64,000 nucleotides of DNA from Rhyzopertha dominica (taxonomy: Eukaryota > Arthropoda > Insecta > Coleoptera > Bostrichidae), in assembly GCA_025024175.1 (NCBI GenBank), contig QCXZ01000041.1, positions 21,757,786 to 21,821,785 of the forward strand. The letters are read 5' to 3'. The translations under genes and the position numbers were made by a program. Under the pieces are notes generated by a model. That model searched no databases. It was given only the letters and a program-made list of their open reading frames with translations, and was not told the origin of the DNA. The first letter of the stretch is position 1; every line of letters starts with the position of its first letter. Shown here one piece after another: positions 34,165 to 42,990 of this stretch.

Positions 34165-34509
34165 TTGTACAAATTTGCTAAGAAAATTCCTAATTTTCGA
34201 GGTGTGTACATGTTGGATGAATTACCTTCACGACCACGCCGTCGCAAAGAATGTGCAATCATCAACCTGAATAAATCTAACGAATCCGGCAGTCACTGGG
34301 TAGCAACATATTATAATAAAGACAAGAATCGGTGCCTCTACTTTGACAGTTTCGGGAACCTGAGACCGCCCAAGGAAATTGTAAAGTATTTAGGAGAAGG
34401 TGTGCAGTACAACTATGATAGATATCAGAGCGATAATACTGTAATATGCGGTCATTTATGTTTATTATTTTTATATCATTGTACCTATAAATCAGGCGAC
34501 TTGAAATAA
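34114..34509 (+). CDS. Adenain-like cysteine protease (C5 family-like), start codon unclear
   Basis: Numbering from 34165: His44 in SGSHWV, Asp61 in YFDSFGN, Gln88 in DRYQSDN and Cys95 in VICGHLCLL fit the His-Asp/Glu-Gln-Cys order of adenovirus-type maturation proteases, which Polintons share. The frame is open from the codon after a stop at 34111. It contains LPDRALNEYDLYKFAKK, which looks like true protein, but there is no ATG before an internal Met at 34210. The start may have mutated, be non-AUG, or come from splicing. The product would cleave capsid precursors. The penton gene starts 30 bp downstream. If the start is really lost, the protein is not made. Confidence 0.85.
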   Translation, partial: CVTKHALLPDRALNEYDLYKFAKKIPNFRGVYMLDELPSRPRRRKECAIINLNKSNESGSHWVATYYNKDKNRCLYFDSFGNLRPPKEIVKYLGEGVQYNYDRYQSDNTVICGHLCLLFLYHCTYKSGDLK

Positions 34510-34538
34510 ATGTATTCAGTTTGACTGTGTGCTTTATC

Positions 34539-35222
34539 ATGTCAAGAATCCTGAGTTTTTCCGGCAACGAGTCCTCGTTGACAGCCAACTATTTTCCTCC
34601 GATAGACCTGACAACACCGTACGAATGCGGTTTAGTGAGCCTCTTTACGTATAATAGTATTCCGAATGTCGACGAAAGCAACAATCTGTTTCACGTTGGC
34701 AATCAAACTATAGTATTGGCAGAAGGAGCTTACGAACTGGAAGCTATTGCAGAGTACATTGAAACTTACTTAAGAGAAAAAAAGAGTAATATTATAGTCA
34801 ATATTCGCGCAAACACGAATACATTGAGGACTGAGGTCAAAAGCACTCATCCTGTATATTTTAACAAAGAACGTTCGATTGGTTCTCTTTTGGGATTTAG
34901 TAAGCGCATCATAGAGCCCAACAAAATGGTAGAGTCTGATTTACCTGTCAATATAAATAGGGTTAATTCCATTCGCGTAGAATGTAATATTATTACCGGA
35001 GCTTACCACAATAATAGACTTGTTCACACTCTGCACGAATTCTCCCCCAACGTTTTGCCTGGCTACAAGATTAACGAGGTGCCAAAGAATATTATTTACT
35101 TACCTGTAAACGGAACTTGTATTAACTCCGTTACTGTCAGACTGGTAGATCAAGATGGAAAAGATCTCAACTTTCGAAATGAAAAAATTACGATTATTTT
35201 ACATTTGAGACCGTCTACCTAG
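34539..35222 (+). CDS. Penton-like minor capsid protein, 227 aa
   Basis: The first ATG is 34539 (MSRILSFSGN). Features: TPYECGLVSLFTYNSIPNVD, LLGFSKR, then the strongly patterned IRVECNIITGAYHNN, HTLHEFSPNVLPGYKINEVP, NIIYLPVN and ITIILHLRPST. This is the arrangement seen in the minor capsid (single jelly-roll, penton-type) proteins of Polintons and related virus-like elements (family knowledge). It would occupy the fivefold vertices with the major capsid protein. The frame is intact. It lies between protease and the 55-aa gene in the plus-strand morphogenesis block. Confidence 0.85.
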   Translation: MSRILSFSGNESSLTANYFPPIDLTTPYECGLVSLFTYNSIPNVDESNNLFHVGNQTIVLAEGAYELEAIAEYIETYLREKKSNIIVNIRANTNTLRTEVKSTHPVYFNKERSIGSLLGFSKRIIEPNKMVESDLPVNINRVNSIRVECNIITGAYHNNRLVHTLHEFSPNVLPGYKINEVPKNIIYLPVNGTCINSVTVRLVDQDGKDLNFRNEKITIILHLRPST

Positions 35223-35227
35223 ACTGT

Positions 35228-35234
35228 TATATAA
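35228..35234 (+). promoter_or_regulatory. TATA-box-like element upstream of the 55-aa/MCP pair
   Basis: TATATAAGG lies 70 bp before the ATG at 35304. The 80-bp gap between penton and the next gene is the largest on the plus-strand block, so a separate promoter here is reasonable. Prediction from sequence only. Confidence 0.35.
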
Positions 35235-35303
35235 GGTTTTGTCCACAACCAGTCATGTTAGTAAGCTGTTTGACTTTAACAGAGTCAGAGATAAAGAAGA
35301 GTC

Positions 35304-35471
35304 ATGCTTATTTTTAATAAATATACACCAAAGACGACTACACCGATTAGTTGTGACTTAGGTGTGCAACGATCAACAAGCAGATTGAAACGAGCTGCAC
35401 CAAGGCGTTTAACGAAGGAAAATAGACAGTTCTTGAAATCGTTGGGACTAACGGTACTTTCACAAAAATGA
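35304..35471 (+). CDS. Small basic protein (55 aa) overlapping the capsid gene start
   Basis: ATG at 35304, TGA at 35469-35471 overlapping the next ATG as ATGA. The product is basic: RSTSRLKRAAPRRLTKENRQ, ending in LKSLGL. The neat four-base overlap with the major capsid gene, the open frame and its place in the capsid block suggest a real gene, possibly a capsid-internal, DNA-binding or cement peptide (inference). The overlap would permit termination-reinitiation of the capsid protein. No family was recognised. It is short enough that chance cannot be fully excluded. Confidence 0.6.
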   Translation: MLIFNKYTPKTTTPISCDLGVQRSTSRLKRAAPRRLTKENRQFLKSLGLTVLSQK

Positions 35472-36676
35472 ACTATCTACTGGACATCACAGAGCTTCCT
35501 CGCTTTGACGAGACAATAATCAAAAAGGAGTATCATACGTATTCGCCGTATATAGAGTCATACAATCCAAGTGACACCATCCAAATCTGTGTTCATCATC
35601 AAGACTTGGTTTTGTTACCGTCAGAAAGTTTCTTGTACGTTGAAGGAACTTTGACAGATGAGAATGATGCTGCGGTGAATACAATTAAACTTACCAACAA
35701 CTGTGCTGCTTTCATGTTTGAGGAAATTCGCTACGAATTAAATGCAATCGAAATAGATCGTACCAAAAACGTTGGTATTTCTACGTCTTTAAAAAATTAC
35801 GTTTCTCTAAGTCCAAGTGAAAGCGATGCCCTTCTTAATGCAGGCTGGAATTTAAAAGACGATCGGTTGTTATCAGCAGAAAACGGAAAGTTTAACTTTT
35901 GCATACCGTTGAATAAGTTGCTTGGATTCGCTGAAGACTACAAGAAAATTATACCAAACGCTAAACACGAACTGATACTGATAAGAGCGAAAACAGATGA
36001 AAACAGTGTAAAAACTGCTCTTGCAAGGTACAAGTTTAATATTAAGAAAATCAACTGGAAAGTGCCTCATATTACACTTAATGATGCAGAACGTCTCAAG
36101 TTGTATGAGACTATTCAGAGCGATCTGTCGATTCAAATCAGCTTTCGAAGCTGGGAACTTTATGAATTTCCCAACGTGCCGCAGTCGACATCGAATATTT
36201 GGCGTGTGAAAACTTCTAACCAGTTGGAAAAGCCGCGATTTGTGATTTTTGCTTTGCAAACAAACAAGTTGTATAATCTTAGAGAAAATCCTAGCGAATT
36301 CAGTACATGCATACTAAACAATGTGAAAGTCCATCTTAATTCTCAAGTATTCCCGTACGAAAATTTGCACGTTTCCTTTGATGAAAATCGCTACGCCTTA
36401 TTGTATTACATGTACAGTAAGTTTCAAGAGGCTTACTACGGTGAGAACCCATGTCCTTTGCTAGACCCTTCAAATTTTAAGAATATAGCTCCAATTACTG
36501 TAATTGATTGCCGTCATCAAAATGAACAGATAAAGGCAGGTTCTATTGATATCAAGTTGGAGTTTGAAACGGGAAATGGTGGTATACCAGCCAATACGTC
36601 AGCGTTCTGTTTATTGCTGCACGACAGAATATTCGAGTACTCCCCGCTCAGCGGAGATGTGAGAAAACTAATATAA
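35468..36676 (+). CDS. Major capsid-like protein (double jelly-roll type), 402 aa
   Basis: Intact frame from ATG 35468. It begins MNYLLDITELPRFD, has FLYVEGTLTD and FEEIRYELNAIEID in the first jelly-roll half, ISIQISFRSWELYEFP-like segment (LSIQISFRSWELYEFP, about 219-234) and CRHQNEQIKAGSIDIKLEFE near the end (about 345-365). This matches proteins in insect and Hydra genomes annotated as double jelly-roll-like, located beside Polinton-type genes (from memory). It would form the trimeric capsomers of an icosahedral shell. It is shorter than the roughly 600-residue major capsid proteins of classical Polintons, so it may define a compact lineage. The intact long frame suggests recent insertion or selection. 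Confidence 0.8.
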   Translation: MNYLLDITELPRFDETIIKKEYHTYSPYIESYNPSDTIQICVHHQDLVLLPSESFLYVEGTLTDENDAAVNTIKLTNNCAAFMFEEIRYELNAIEIDRTKNVGISTSLKNYVSLSPSESDALLNAGWNLKDDRLLSAENGKFNFCIPLNKLLGFAEDYKKIIPNAKHELILIRAKTDENSVKTALARYKFNIKKINWKVPHITLNDAERLKLYETIQSDLSIQISFRSWELYEFPNVPQSTSNIWRVKTSNQLEKPRFVIFALQTNKLYNLRENPSEFSTCILNNVKVHLNSQVFPYENLHVSFDENRYALLYYMYSKFQEAYYGENPCPLLDPSNFKNIAPITVIDCRHQNEQIKAGSIDIKLEFETGNGGIPANTSAFCLLLHDRIFEYSPLSGDVRKLI

Positions 36677-36686
36677 AGATCAGTAG

Positions 36687-36788
36687 ATGTCGGAATCGTC
36701 ATCATCGTCTAGACCAATGAAACTTCCAAAGAAGAGGAAGAGGAACAGCCAGAGCTGTTGCACATACCACCTATTAGGAATTCTATAG
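36687..36788 (+). CDS. Possible 33-aa Ser-rich/basic ORF after the capsid gene
   Basis: ATG at 36687, ten bases after the capsid stop. It begins MSESSSSSRP and contains LPKKRKRNS, similar to a classical nuclear localisation signal. An alternative frame over the same bases encodes an acidic run (SKEEEEEQPELLHIPPIRN), which also looks protein-like, so a frameshift may have split one longer small protein. Its end lies against the inner edge of the right TIR. Low confidence. Confidence 0.35.
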   Translation: MSESSSSSRPMKLPKKRKRNSQSCCTYHLLGIL

Positions 36789-36795
36789 ACATATT

Positions 36796-37362
36796 GTGCT
36801 TAAAGAACCTATTTTTTTACTTAATCAATAAAGTAAATTATTTCATCACTCTAGTTTCATTTAAACGTCCCGCCCTCCCCATACCTTTGTATGCAAGCAG
36901 TACCTTATTCAGACGGGGGTCGCTAATCGAGCACGTGAATGTTTGCANGCACCCAGAACGAGTTCACGCGTTTANAACTTGGTCAAGTGCAGGAAACCCT
37001 TCCGAGAACCTTTGCACGCGTCAAGAATAAGTTCGCAGGTCCGTAACTCAGATCAAGGCGACTGCTAATTAACAACTTTTTATCAGGTTTGAACTAATTT
37101 TTACTTAAAAATAGATTTGCGATAACCCTTATCACTTTTGAACTATTTTTTAATTAAAATACATTTGCGATAACCTATTGCGATAACCTTTTGCGATAAC
37201 GTGCACTAGATGCGGGTCCGTTGCCCGTCAGTAGAGCGCTTGCTAGAACCAGCTCGCCCATAAGAAATTCGCCGTGAGGATCAACTTTTCTGATCCTCAA
37301 TGCTTTTAAGATGGGATCAAAAGTGATCCTCACTGGCTTTGAACCGATAGATTCCTACTACT
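36796..37362 (-). repeat. Right terminal inverted repeat of the Polinton-like element
   Basis: About 567 bp, reverse complement of 29243-29894 with few mismatches. It has one instead of two full 69-bp units and lacks a 15-bp stretch present on the left. Two ambiguous bases lie near 36948 and 36975. Ends CCTACTACT before the duplicated ACTTTG. Confidence 0.9.
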
Positions 37363-37617
37363 ACTTTGAGTTGCTAATCAATTTCATTTACCCTATAAGG
37401 ATTCATTTGAAAATAAGCGTATTTCCGCGTGGGCGCGTTCTCAACAAAAGAGATAGTGGTAGATTTGATACTATGAAATACATGTTGAAATACGTATCAA
37501 AAATAAATATATGGTTTACATTTACACATTTCTTAAATAAAGTACAAAATTATGTAGTTCCCCCCAAAATCCTACTCTGGATCCGCCCCTGTCGCCTACC
37601 TTGGCGTATATAAGGGA

Positions 37618-37738
37618 AGCCATATCTATTCCGTGTTGCCTGCGTTGGGACTATATCTGTGCTAAGGAGGCTTTATAAGCCGAAACAGCCGTCTACAGAT
37701 TGTCTTGGCGCAGGAGACATGGCATAGACGTAATTATT
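37618..37738 (+). repeat. Partial copy of the foldback-family repeat
   Basis: CCGTGTTGCCTGCGTTG, AGGAGGCTTTATAAGCCG and GACATGGCATAGACGTAATT match 62647-62754 and, reversed, the centre of 28566-29020. It lies immediately right of the hAT target duplication, so the hAT probably inserted into or beside a larger member of this family. Confidence 0.75.
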
Positions 37739-40700
37739 AAAACACTTGTTGCGATAAAGTACCAGTGCTGCGTTTTGCGATTATTTGAGTTAGCATCTTT
37801 ATAAGTATAAACTATTATATTTTTACGTAAACAAATGTAAAATACACAATTTTGAATAAACGTTAGTGTAAGGTTTGAATCTAGCTAATAAATGTACGTA
37901 ATGTAAATTTATGCAAATCAAGCAGTGACACATTAAAGAGCAATTTTAGTAGTAGGTATTGCTATTTTCAGAAATTTTATAGTATTTTCAAGCATGTTGT
38001 CCACAACAAGCTGTAAAATTGTCGTTATTAAAGCTACAACAAAGTATAAGACTTCCAAAAATTTTACCTTAATTTTAGTCAGTGTAAAACGAACACTGCA
38101 TATGCCACAAATTTAATTTACTATTCAGAGAAACGAGCTAAACTTTGTACCTATATTGCTTTTACATAATACCATCATGTTTAAAAAATTAAGTAACAGC
38201 AACTCAATCAACACAACTTTTCTCTAATCCCGCTATGAAAGAATTGTATTGTACATCAGAGCAATGCAGTACTAACATCTACAACATTAAATTTCAGGTT
38301 CTTCCAAGAACGCAAATCGAAAAAAGAGTTTAATTATTTTTATTTAATGTAGCGCAATTCATTAGGCGTTCGCGTGTCAATCTGATATAGGCAGTGGACA
38401 TTTAAAGAAATTTAAGCCCCGGCATGCAAATTACCCCGCAAGACAAATAAATTTTTCTCCATTTGATCTTTGCCAGTCCTTCTTCTGCCAGTCGCGTGCG
38501 TGTTTTGAAACCGTTAATGGACACGCGATCTGCCCTAACAACGTTTAATTTTAGCTTAACGTCACTGATTGAGTTACACTTTTTTGTGTAGTATTTCACT
38601 GAACGACCGCCTCAAGTTTACGACCAGCAATATGTTCACCACCTATGATATCAGAAAACCAATATCCACGAACCTTAAAGTGTTATTTAAATGCTTAGCT
38701 TCCTTTAACCTGTTATTTAAGTATTGATTAATGCAGAATCGTATGCTCTTATAAAACTTGCTGCTTAATAAATAAATATTAAGTTTACAAAAAAGTGGGT
38801 GTCGCTCCAAATACTAACTTGATAAATGCAAATATACATTTAGTGTTTGTCGTAAAAACTTGCAGGATAGAACATGCTGAAAACGTATTCGGGCTCGATT
38901 AAGGTTTTATGTTATTCATTAAATTAGCATTTGCAAGTCATATTTGTGCATATCATGTCAGTGTAGGTGCATCCCACTGCGACTGCGTACAGTTGAACAC
39001 TAGTCGATCTGCTCTGTCTTTTGGATGAACAGTCAATGTATTTTAGGGTGAGTTGGCCAGGAACTGCTGAATAACATAGTGTGACAGTTTATTCAATATA
39101 TGCTTGTTTAAAGATACATCAAATCTTAAGAAGTGGACATCTAGAAAGTTTGGAAACCGGAAATAAACTGAAGGCTAAAATCTAAGAATATTAAATAAGT
39201 AGTATAAAGATGNGGCATTGAAAGTTATTTTCATTGAGGTTCTAGCTTATTGTGCCTTCAGTACATTCTGAGCGTCATAAAGCTTACCTTAGCATTCTTC
39301 CTGGCAAAGCTTGTCGATCATTTACTTTGCTAGAGTGTCCAGTCCTCATTGTTAGGCCAACAATTCGGCTTTGGGATAAGTTTCACCTAATTATAACCCT
39401 TCGTGGCCACACATCGCGAACAATAAATAAAAGTCTATTTATCTTGGACGAAGTTTCATTTAACATGAAAAGAGACTGAAAGTAAGCCAGTAATAATTGA
39501 CTTGCATAAGTTTTTACATTTGGTTACACAACAATGTGACCTGCGAACTAGCAGATATAGACTTCAAAAAGCAATACTAGTAACAACGCTAAACGTAAAT
39601 CATTAAATGCCATTAGATGTTAAAATCCAATAACCTGGTATTTCCTATTTAATAGTATTGAAACTAAAATTTTTCGTTTTGTTATTACTAAATAATAAGT
39701 TTTTTTTGTACAAAATTATACCATGAATGTTAAGTCTTAAAAAACAATGAGAAGTTGAATAGTTTTCATGAAAGTACAGTACAACTAAAGGCAACCAAGA
39801 CCCACCCTAGATTATAGATCTATGGTGTAAGTAAGTATAGTGCAACTATTCAGAACCTATATTACGATCTGAGCTATTTGGCCCTGTGCCATTTGTTCTG
39901 ACCCTACTGATCATTTTCTTTTACTCTCATTTAGTGTAAACTAATACTATTTACAATAGCAATCCAAAATTATATTGTATACTGTTCACCTTTATTGATA
40001 CTAGTGATACTAGACGGAAAGCAATTTGAAATTAATAATCTGCTTATCAGATAGAGAAATCGGAAGAACTTAGCGATTAACAAAGCATGATGAATGTAAT
40101 AAATTATGTTGAGCAGCATTGATTAAAAGGCGAAAAACTAATGTTTTGATCATGTTGAGTAGCTAAGCATTCTGCTATTAATGTTCGAATAATTAGAAAG
40201 TTATTTAAAAATCACTAAATAAGCATAATTAGTTTAGTGAAAATCTTATTCGCGAGATATACAAACACAAATTTCGGTGAAATAAGAGAAATAAATCCCT
40301 AGTGACTGTAATTTCATTGGCTCTCTTCTATGAGTGCACTTATCTAATAAGTGTCATCAAACGCCTGTTGGATGTAGCTCTCTGAGTACTTGCCGCACGC
40401 AACAATCTATGTTGTAGTTCATAAAGCCACCACTAGATGACGCTACTGGTTTTGACAGAATGACCGAGCAATCGGTAATGTAGTTCTCTGTACTTACCAA
40501 CCTACATCGTAGTTCATAAAACCACCGCTAGATGACTGATAAGAGATTTTTAGAGAATAACCTCCAAAGTGCGGCATAAGAAGTATCCACGTCAAAAATT
40601 TGTTTTTAAATTTAAGGCAATCATTGGATTGTAACAATTTAGGTGATACCCAACTCATATTGTAACCAATAGATTAAATTTCAATCCATTGATTGATGCA

Positions 40701-42149
40701 TACCCAGCGATTTTACATGCGTCCAACATCAGCATGTGCAACATACCTTCTTAGAACTATTCAATTCTATAGGAGATTAGTCCATTTGTTGCGACTATGC
40801 TTCACTAATGCTGACAGGTTGCATGTTGACACAAGCTTAAATAGGCGTATGCGCCTGTATATTTAAGGACCCAATGGGTATACCGAAAGTGTTGACAAGT
40901 GAATGTGTAATAATACGTTATCTATTCAGATTCTAGGGAAGAAAGGAAAACTTTTTTTTTACGAAACGGTTTACTGAAATTTTTACAAATGGGTGAATTA
41001 GAATGTATATATTTTTTCGATAAATTCCTTGAAATCATCGTTAAATATGATCACTTAGTGATGCACAGTGGTTTTTCTCGTTCTTAAAGGATATACAAAA
41101 GTGCAAATTGAATAAACTTTACAGAAGGTAAATTATTTCAGTCTTAGTTAAATGATAGTAGGGTAAGTTTAAAAAAAACGGAACATAGGCACCTACTGAA
41201 TTCCTCTAAGAAATAGCACTGACTAAAACCACAAGAATGTATTTACTATATTTAATAAAATAAGCAGTATTGCTGGGGACGTAAACACGAGAACTCTACA
41301 CGATATACACGTAACTCTTTACAGGAAACGAATACGTTGTCACGTAATACCTTCATGTTCATAACAAGTTATTAAACGGCTCGATTGCGGACAATATATT
41401 AGATATTAACACTCCGTTTAACACGTAATTGGAGAGGAGCTGTCACCATAATCGAGGGAATTTATACATTTTCACCTCTGCAAACAAGTTGTTAACAAAT
41501 CCTTTTACCGGCTTTTGTAATTAAATTTTTACTGACGCCCGCCATAGAAAAAGAAAACAGACGCGGTTGCGCGCGTTTGTTTATGTAACTTATCTAGAGC
41601 GAGCAGGTGAGAGAAATGTTGAGCTACCTTGAGAAGGCCGTGCATACTCCCGTACCCTAGTTCATTAGCGAGAAGGATCGGTCCTTGCCAGCGCCGCGAG
41701 ACCGCTCCAAGCTCACTATCACTTTCGAAGGTGCCCGCTTCGAAATTATTGCTTGTGATGCAAGCCGTTCATAAATTTTGATTTGCCATTTTCTGGTTGT
41801 CACTGACTTCGAAACGACAATCGATCATCGATGAGATTGCGATCAAACGTTCACTTGAAGTATTCACAATTGGGAATCATTTAACGATGTTTCTTTGATT
41901 GACTCTTATTGAGTAAAAATGACTCTTGTAAAAAATTAAATAGACAATAACATGTTTAACTATTAATTCATTAATTGCCGAATGCAGTTCGTCGCTAGAC
42001 ACTGTAATGCGGATCGTACCAGAATTCTTTCTTTAATTAACTCACCAAAATCGCATATTAATTATTTAATCATTCTCTTGCTTAACGCTTCTTGCTCTCT
42101 AAGTTTTCTTTCGCTGATACAAAATTTTCATTCTCATCAGGCTGCTCAA
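37739..42149. other. Non-coding AT-rich region
   Basis: No recognised gene; open frames are at most about 75 codons. It contains an imperfect direct repeat at 40372-40537. Otherwise nothing definable, apart from a relatively GC-rich, ORF-free segment at about 41550-41760. Confidence 0.5.
40372..40537 (+). repeat. Imperfect direct repeat, two units of about 60-70 bp
   Basis: Units at 40372-40442 and 40478-40537 share ATGTAG-TCTCTG, TACTT-CC, GTAGTTCATAAA-CCACC and CTAGATGAC. Each carries a CCAC/CGCTAGATGAC motif resembling the GCCACTAGATGGC of the foldback family. Confidence 0.7.
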
Positions 42150-42990
42150 ACGCCGCATTAAGTGATGATAAATGATGATTACGATCACACCAATCTTTTA
42201 CACTATACCTGTTTCTCACTTTGAGAGTGCATGATCCTTTGTGGTGTAGAACTATAGGATGCAGCTATAGGCTACAGCACATCCATCAACAAAAGTGCAA
42301 AAGTCGAGCTACACAAGCTACAAAGATTTGCATGTTTGAGAATCACTGGACGGTGATGCTTATAATGCCTACCGCGGTCATGGAAATGTTGCTGGATCTG
42401 CTTCCGTTNCACCTTNTTGGTGGCNGCTTATTGGCTGTAAATCGCGGATGATATGATACACCCGTTAGAAAAAGTCCATACAAATATATTCGGAAGGCTA
42501 CATGCGGAGCATGCAGTCACAGAAGTATTTATCAAAAACAGTATTTATCGTTGACGAGGTAGAAGCAGGTAACAATAACATGCTAGCGAGATACCGGACA
42601 TATGGCACAACGATGGTTCAAAAACGAAGGATGGAAATGGGGCAGCAGTGTACAATATGCGGAAATGCGATAGTATAAACCTAGTTGCATTTCGTGCTTT
42701 TGGATTACACAACAAAGTTAAAAAAGGGAAAGAACAGAACAGTAATTGGACTGTTTACGGGTCATTGCTGTTTAAAGAATGAAGAAGGATGAAACTCCTT
42801 GCCATATTCTATACGAATGCCCAGTACTAATGGGGAAAAGCTTCTTTGAAGAACCATCCCTTTTAGCGATGATGGAAGCATTATAAGTTGAAGCTTCTAT
42901 GCACACCCTATGTAATAATAATACATCCGTCGAAGCGGAGTCCAGGTTCACTAGATATCTAGATATGTTACGCCATCGATGGGACAAACC
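42150..42990 (+). pseudogene. Degenerate non-LTR retrotransposon fragment (Jockey-like RNase H region)
   Basis: PTAVMEMLLDLLP (about 42368-42406) resembles the PTAAMEVLLGLPP motif between RT and RNase H in arthropod Jockey-like ORF2. It is followed by NDGSKTKDGNGAAVYN (about 42608-42655), the first Asp region of RNase H, and then TGHC, CHILYECPVL (about 42760-42830), the usual C-terminal Cys/His segment. The pieces are in different frames with many stops, and three codons contain N. Dead relic. Confidence 0.75.

Larger units (their letters stand above)
29243..37362. mobile_element. Complete 8.1-kb Polinton/Maverick-like provirus without PolB
   Basis: Starts AGTAGTAGG and ends CCTACTACT, flanked by the 6-bp direct repeat ACTTTG (29237-29242 and 37363-37368). 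AG...CT ends and 6-bp duplications are hallmarks of Polintons (family knowledge). Gene content: DDE integrase, fibre-like protein, conserved 303-aa protein and A32-type ATPase on the minus strand; adenain-like protease, penton-like minor capsid protein, 55-aa basic protein and double-jelly-roll-type capsid protein on the plus strand. Usual Polintons are about 15-20 kb and carry protein-primed DNA polymerase B; none is present. The integrase is frameshifted, so this copy cannot transpose unaided, while capsid genes are open. Confidence 0.92.
29035..37591. mobile_element. Non-autonomous hAT element, split by the Polinton-like insertion
   Basis: Left end CAGGGGCGGATCCA at 29035-29048, right end TGGATCCGCCCCTG at 37578-37591: exact 14-bp terminal inverted repeats. 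Flanking 8-bp direct repeats TCGCCTAC at 29027-29034 and 37592-37599 fit the 8-bp target duplication of hAT transposons (family knowledge). Without the nested element and one 6-bp duplication it is only about 430 bp, with no transposase. A run of 11 G (29051-29061) and 12 C (29077-29088) near the left end could form a hairpin and is error-prone in assembly. Confidence 0.9.

Noticed and set aside
29243..37362. A hidden DNA polymerase B gene
   Set aside because: All intervals over 300 bp were examined: TIR-adjacent sequence and the tandem array. None can encode a polymerase of the usual size and no polymerase motif was seen.
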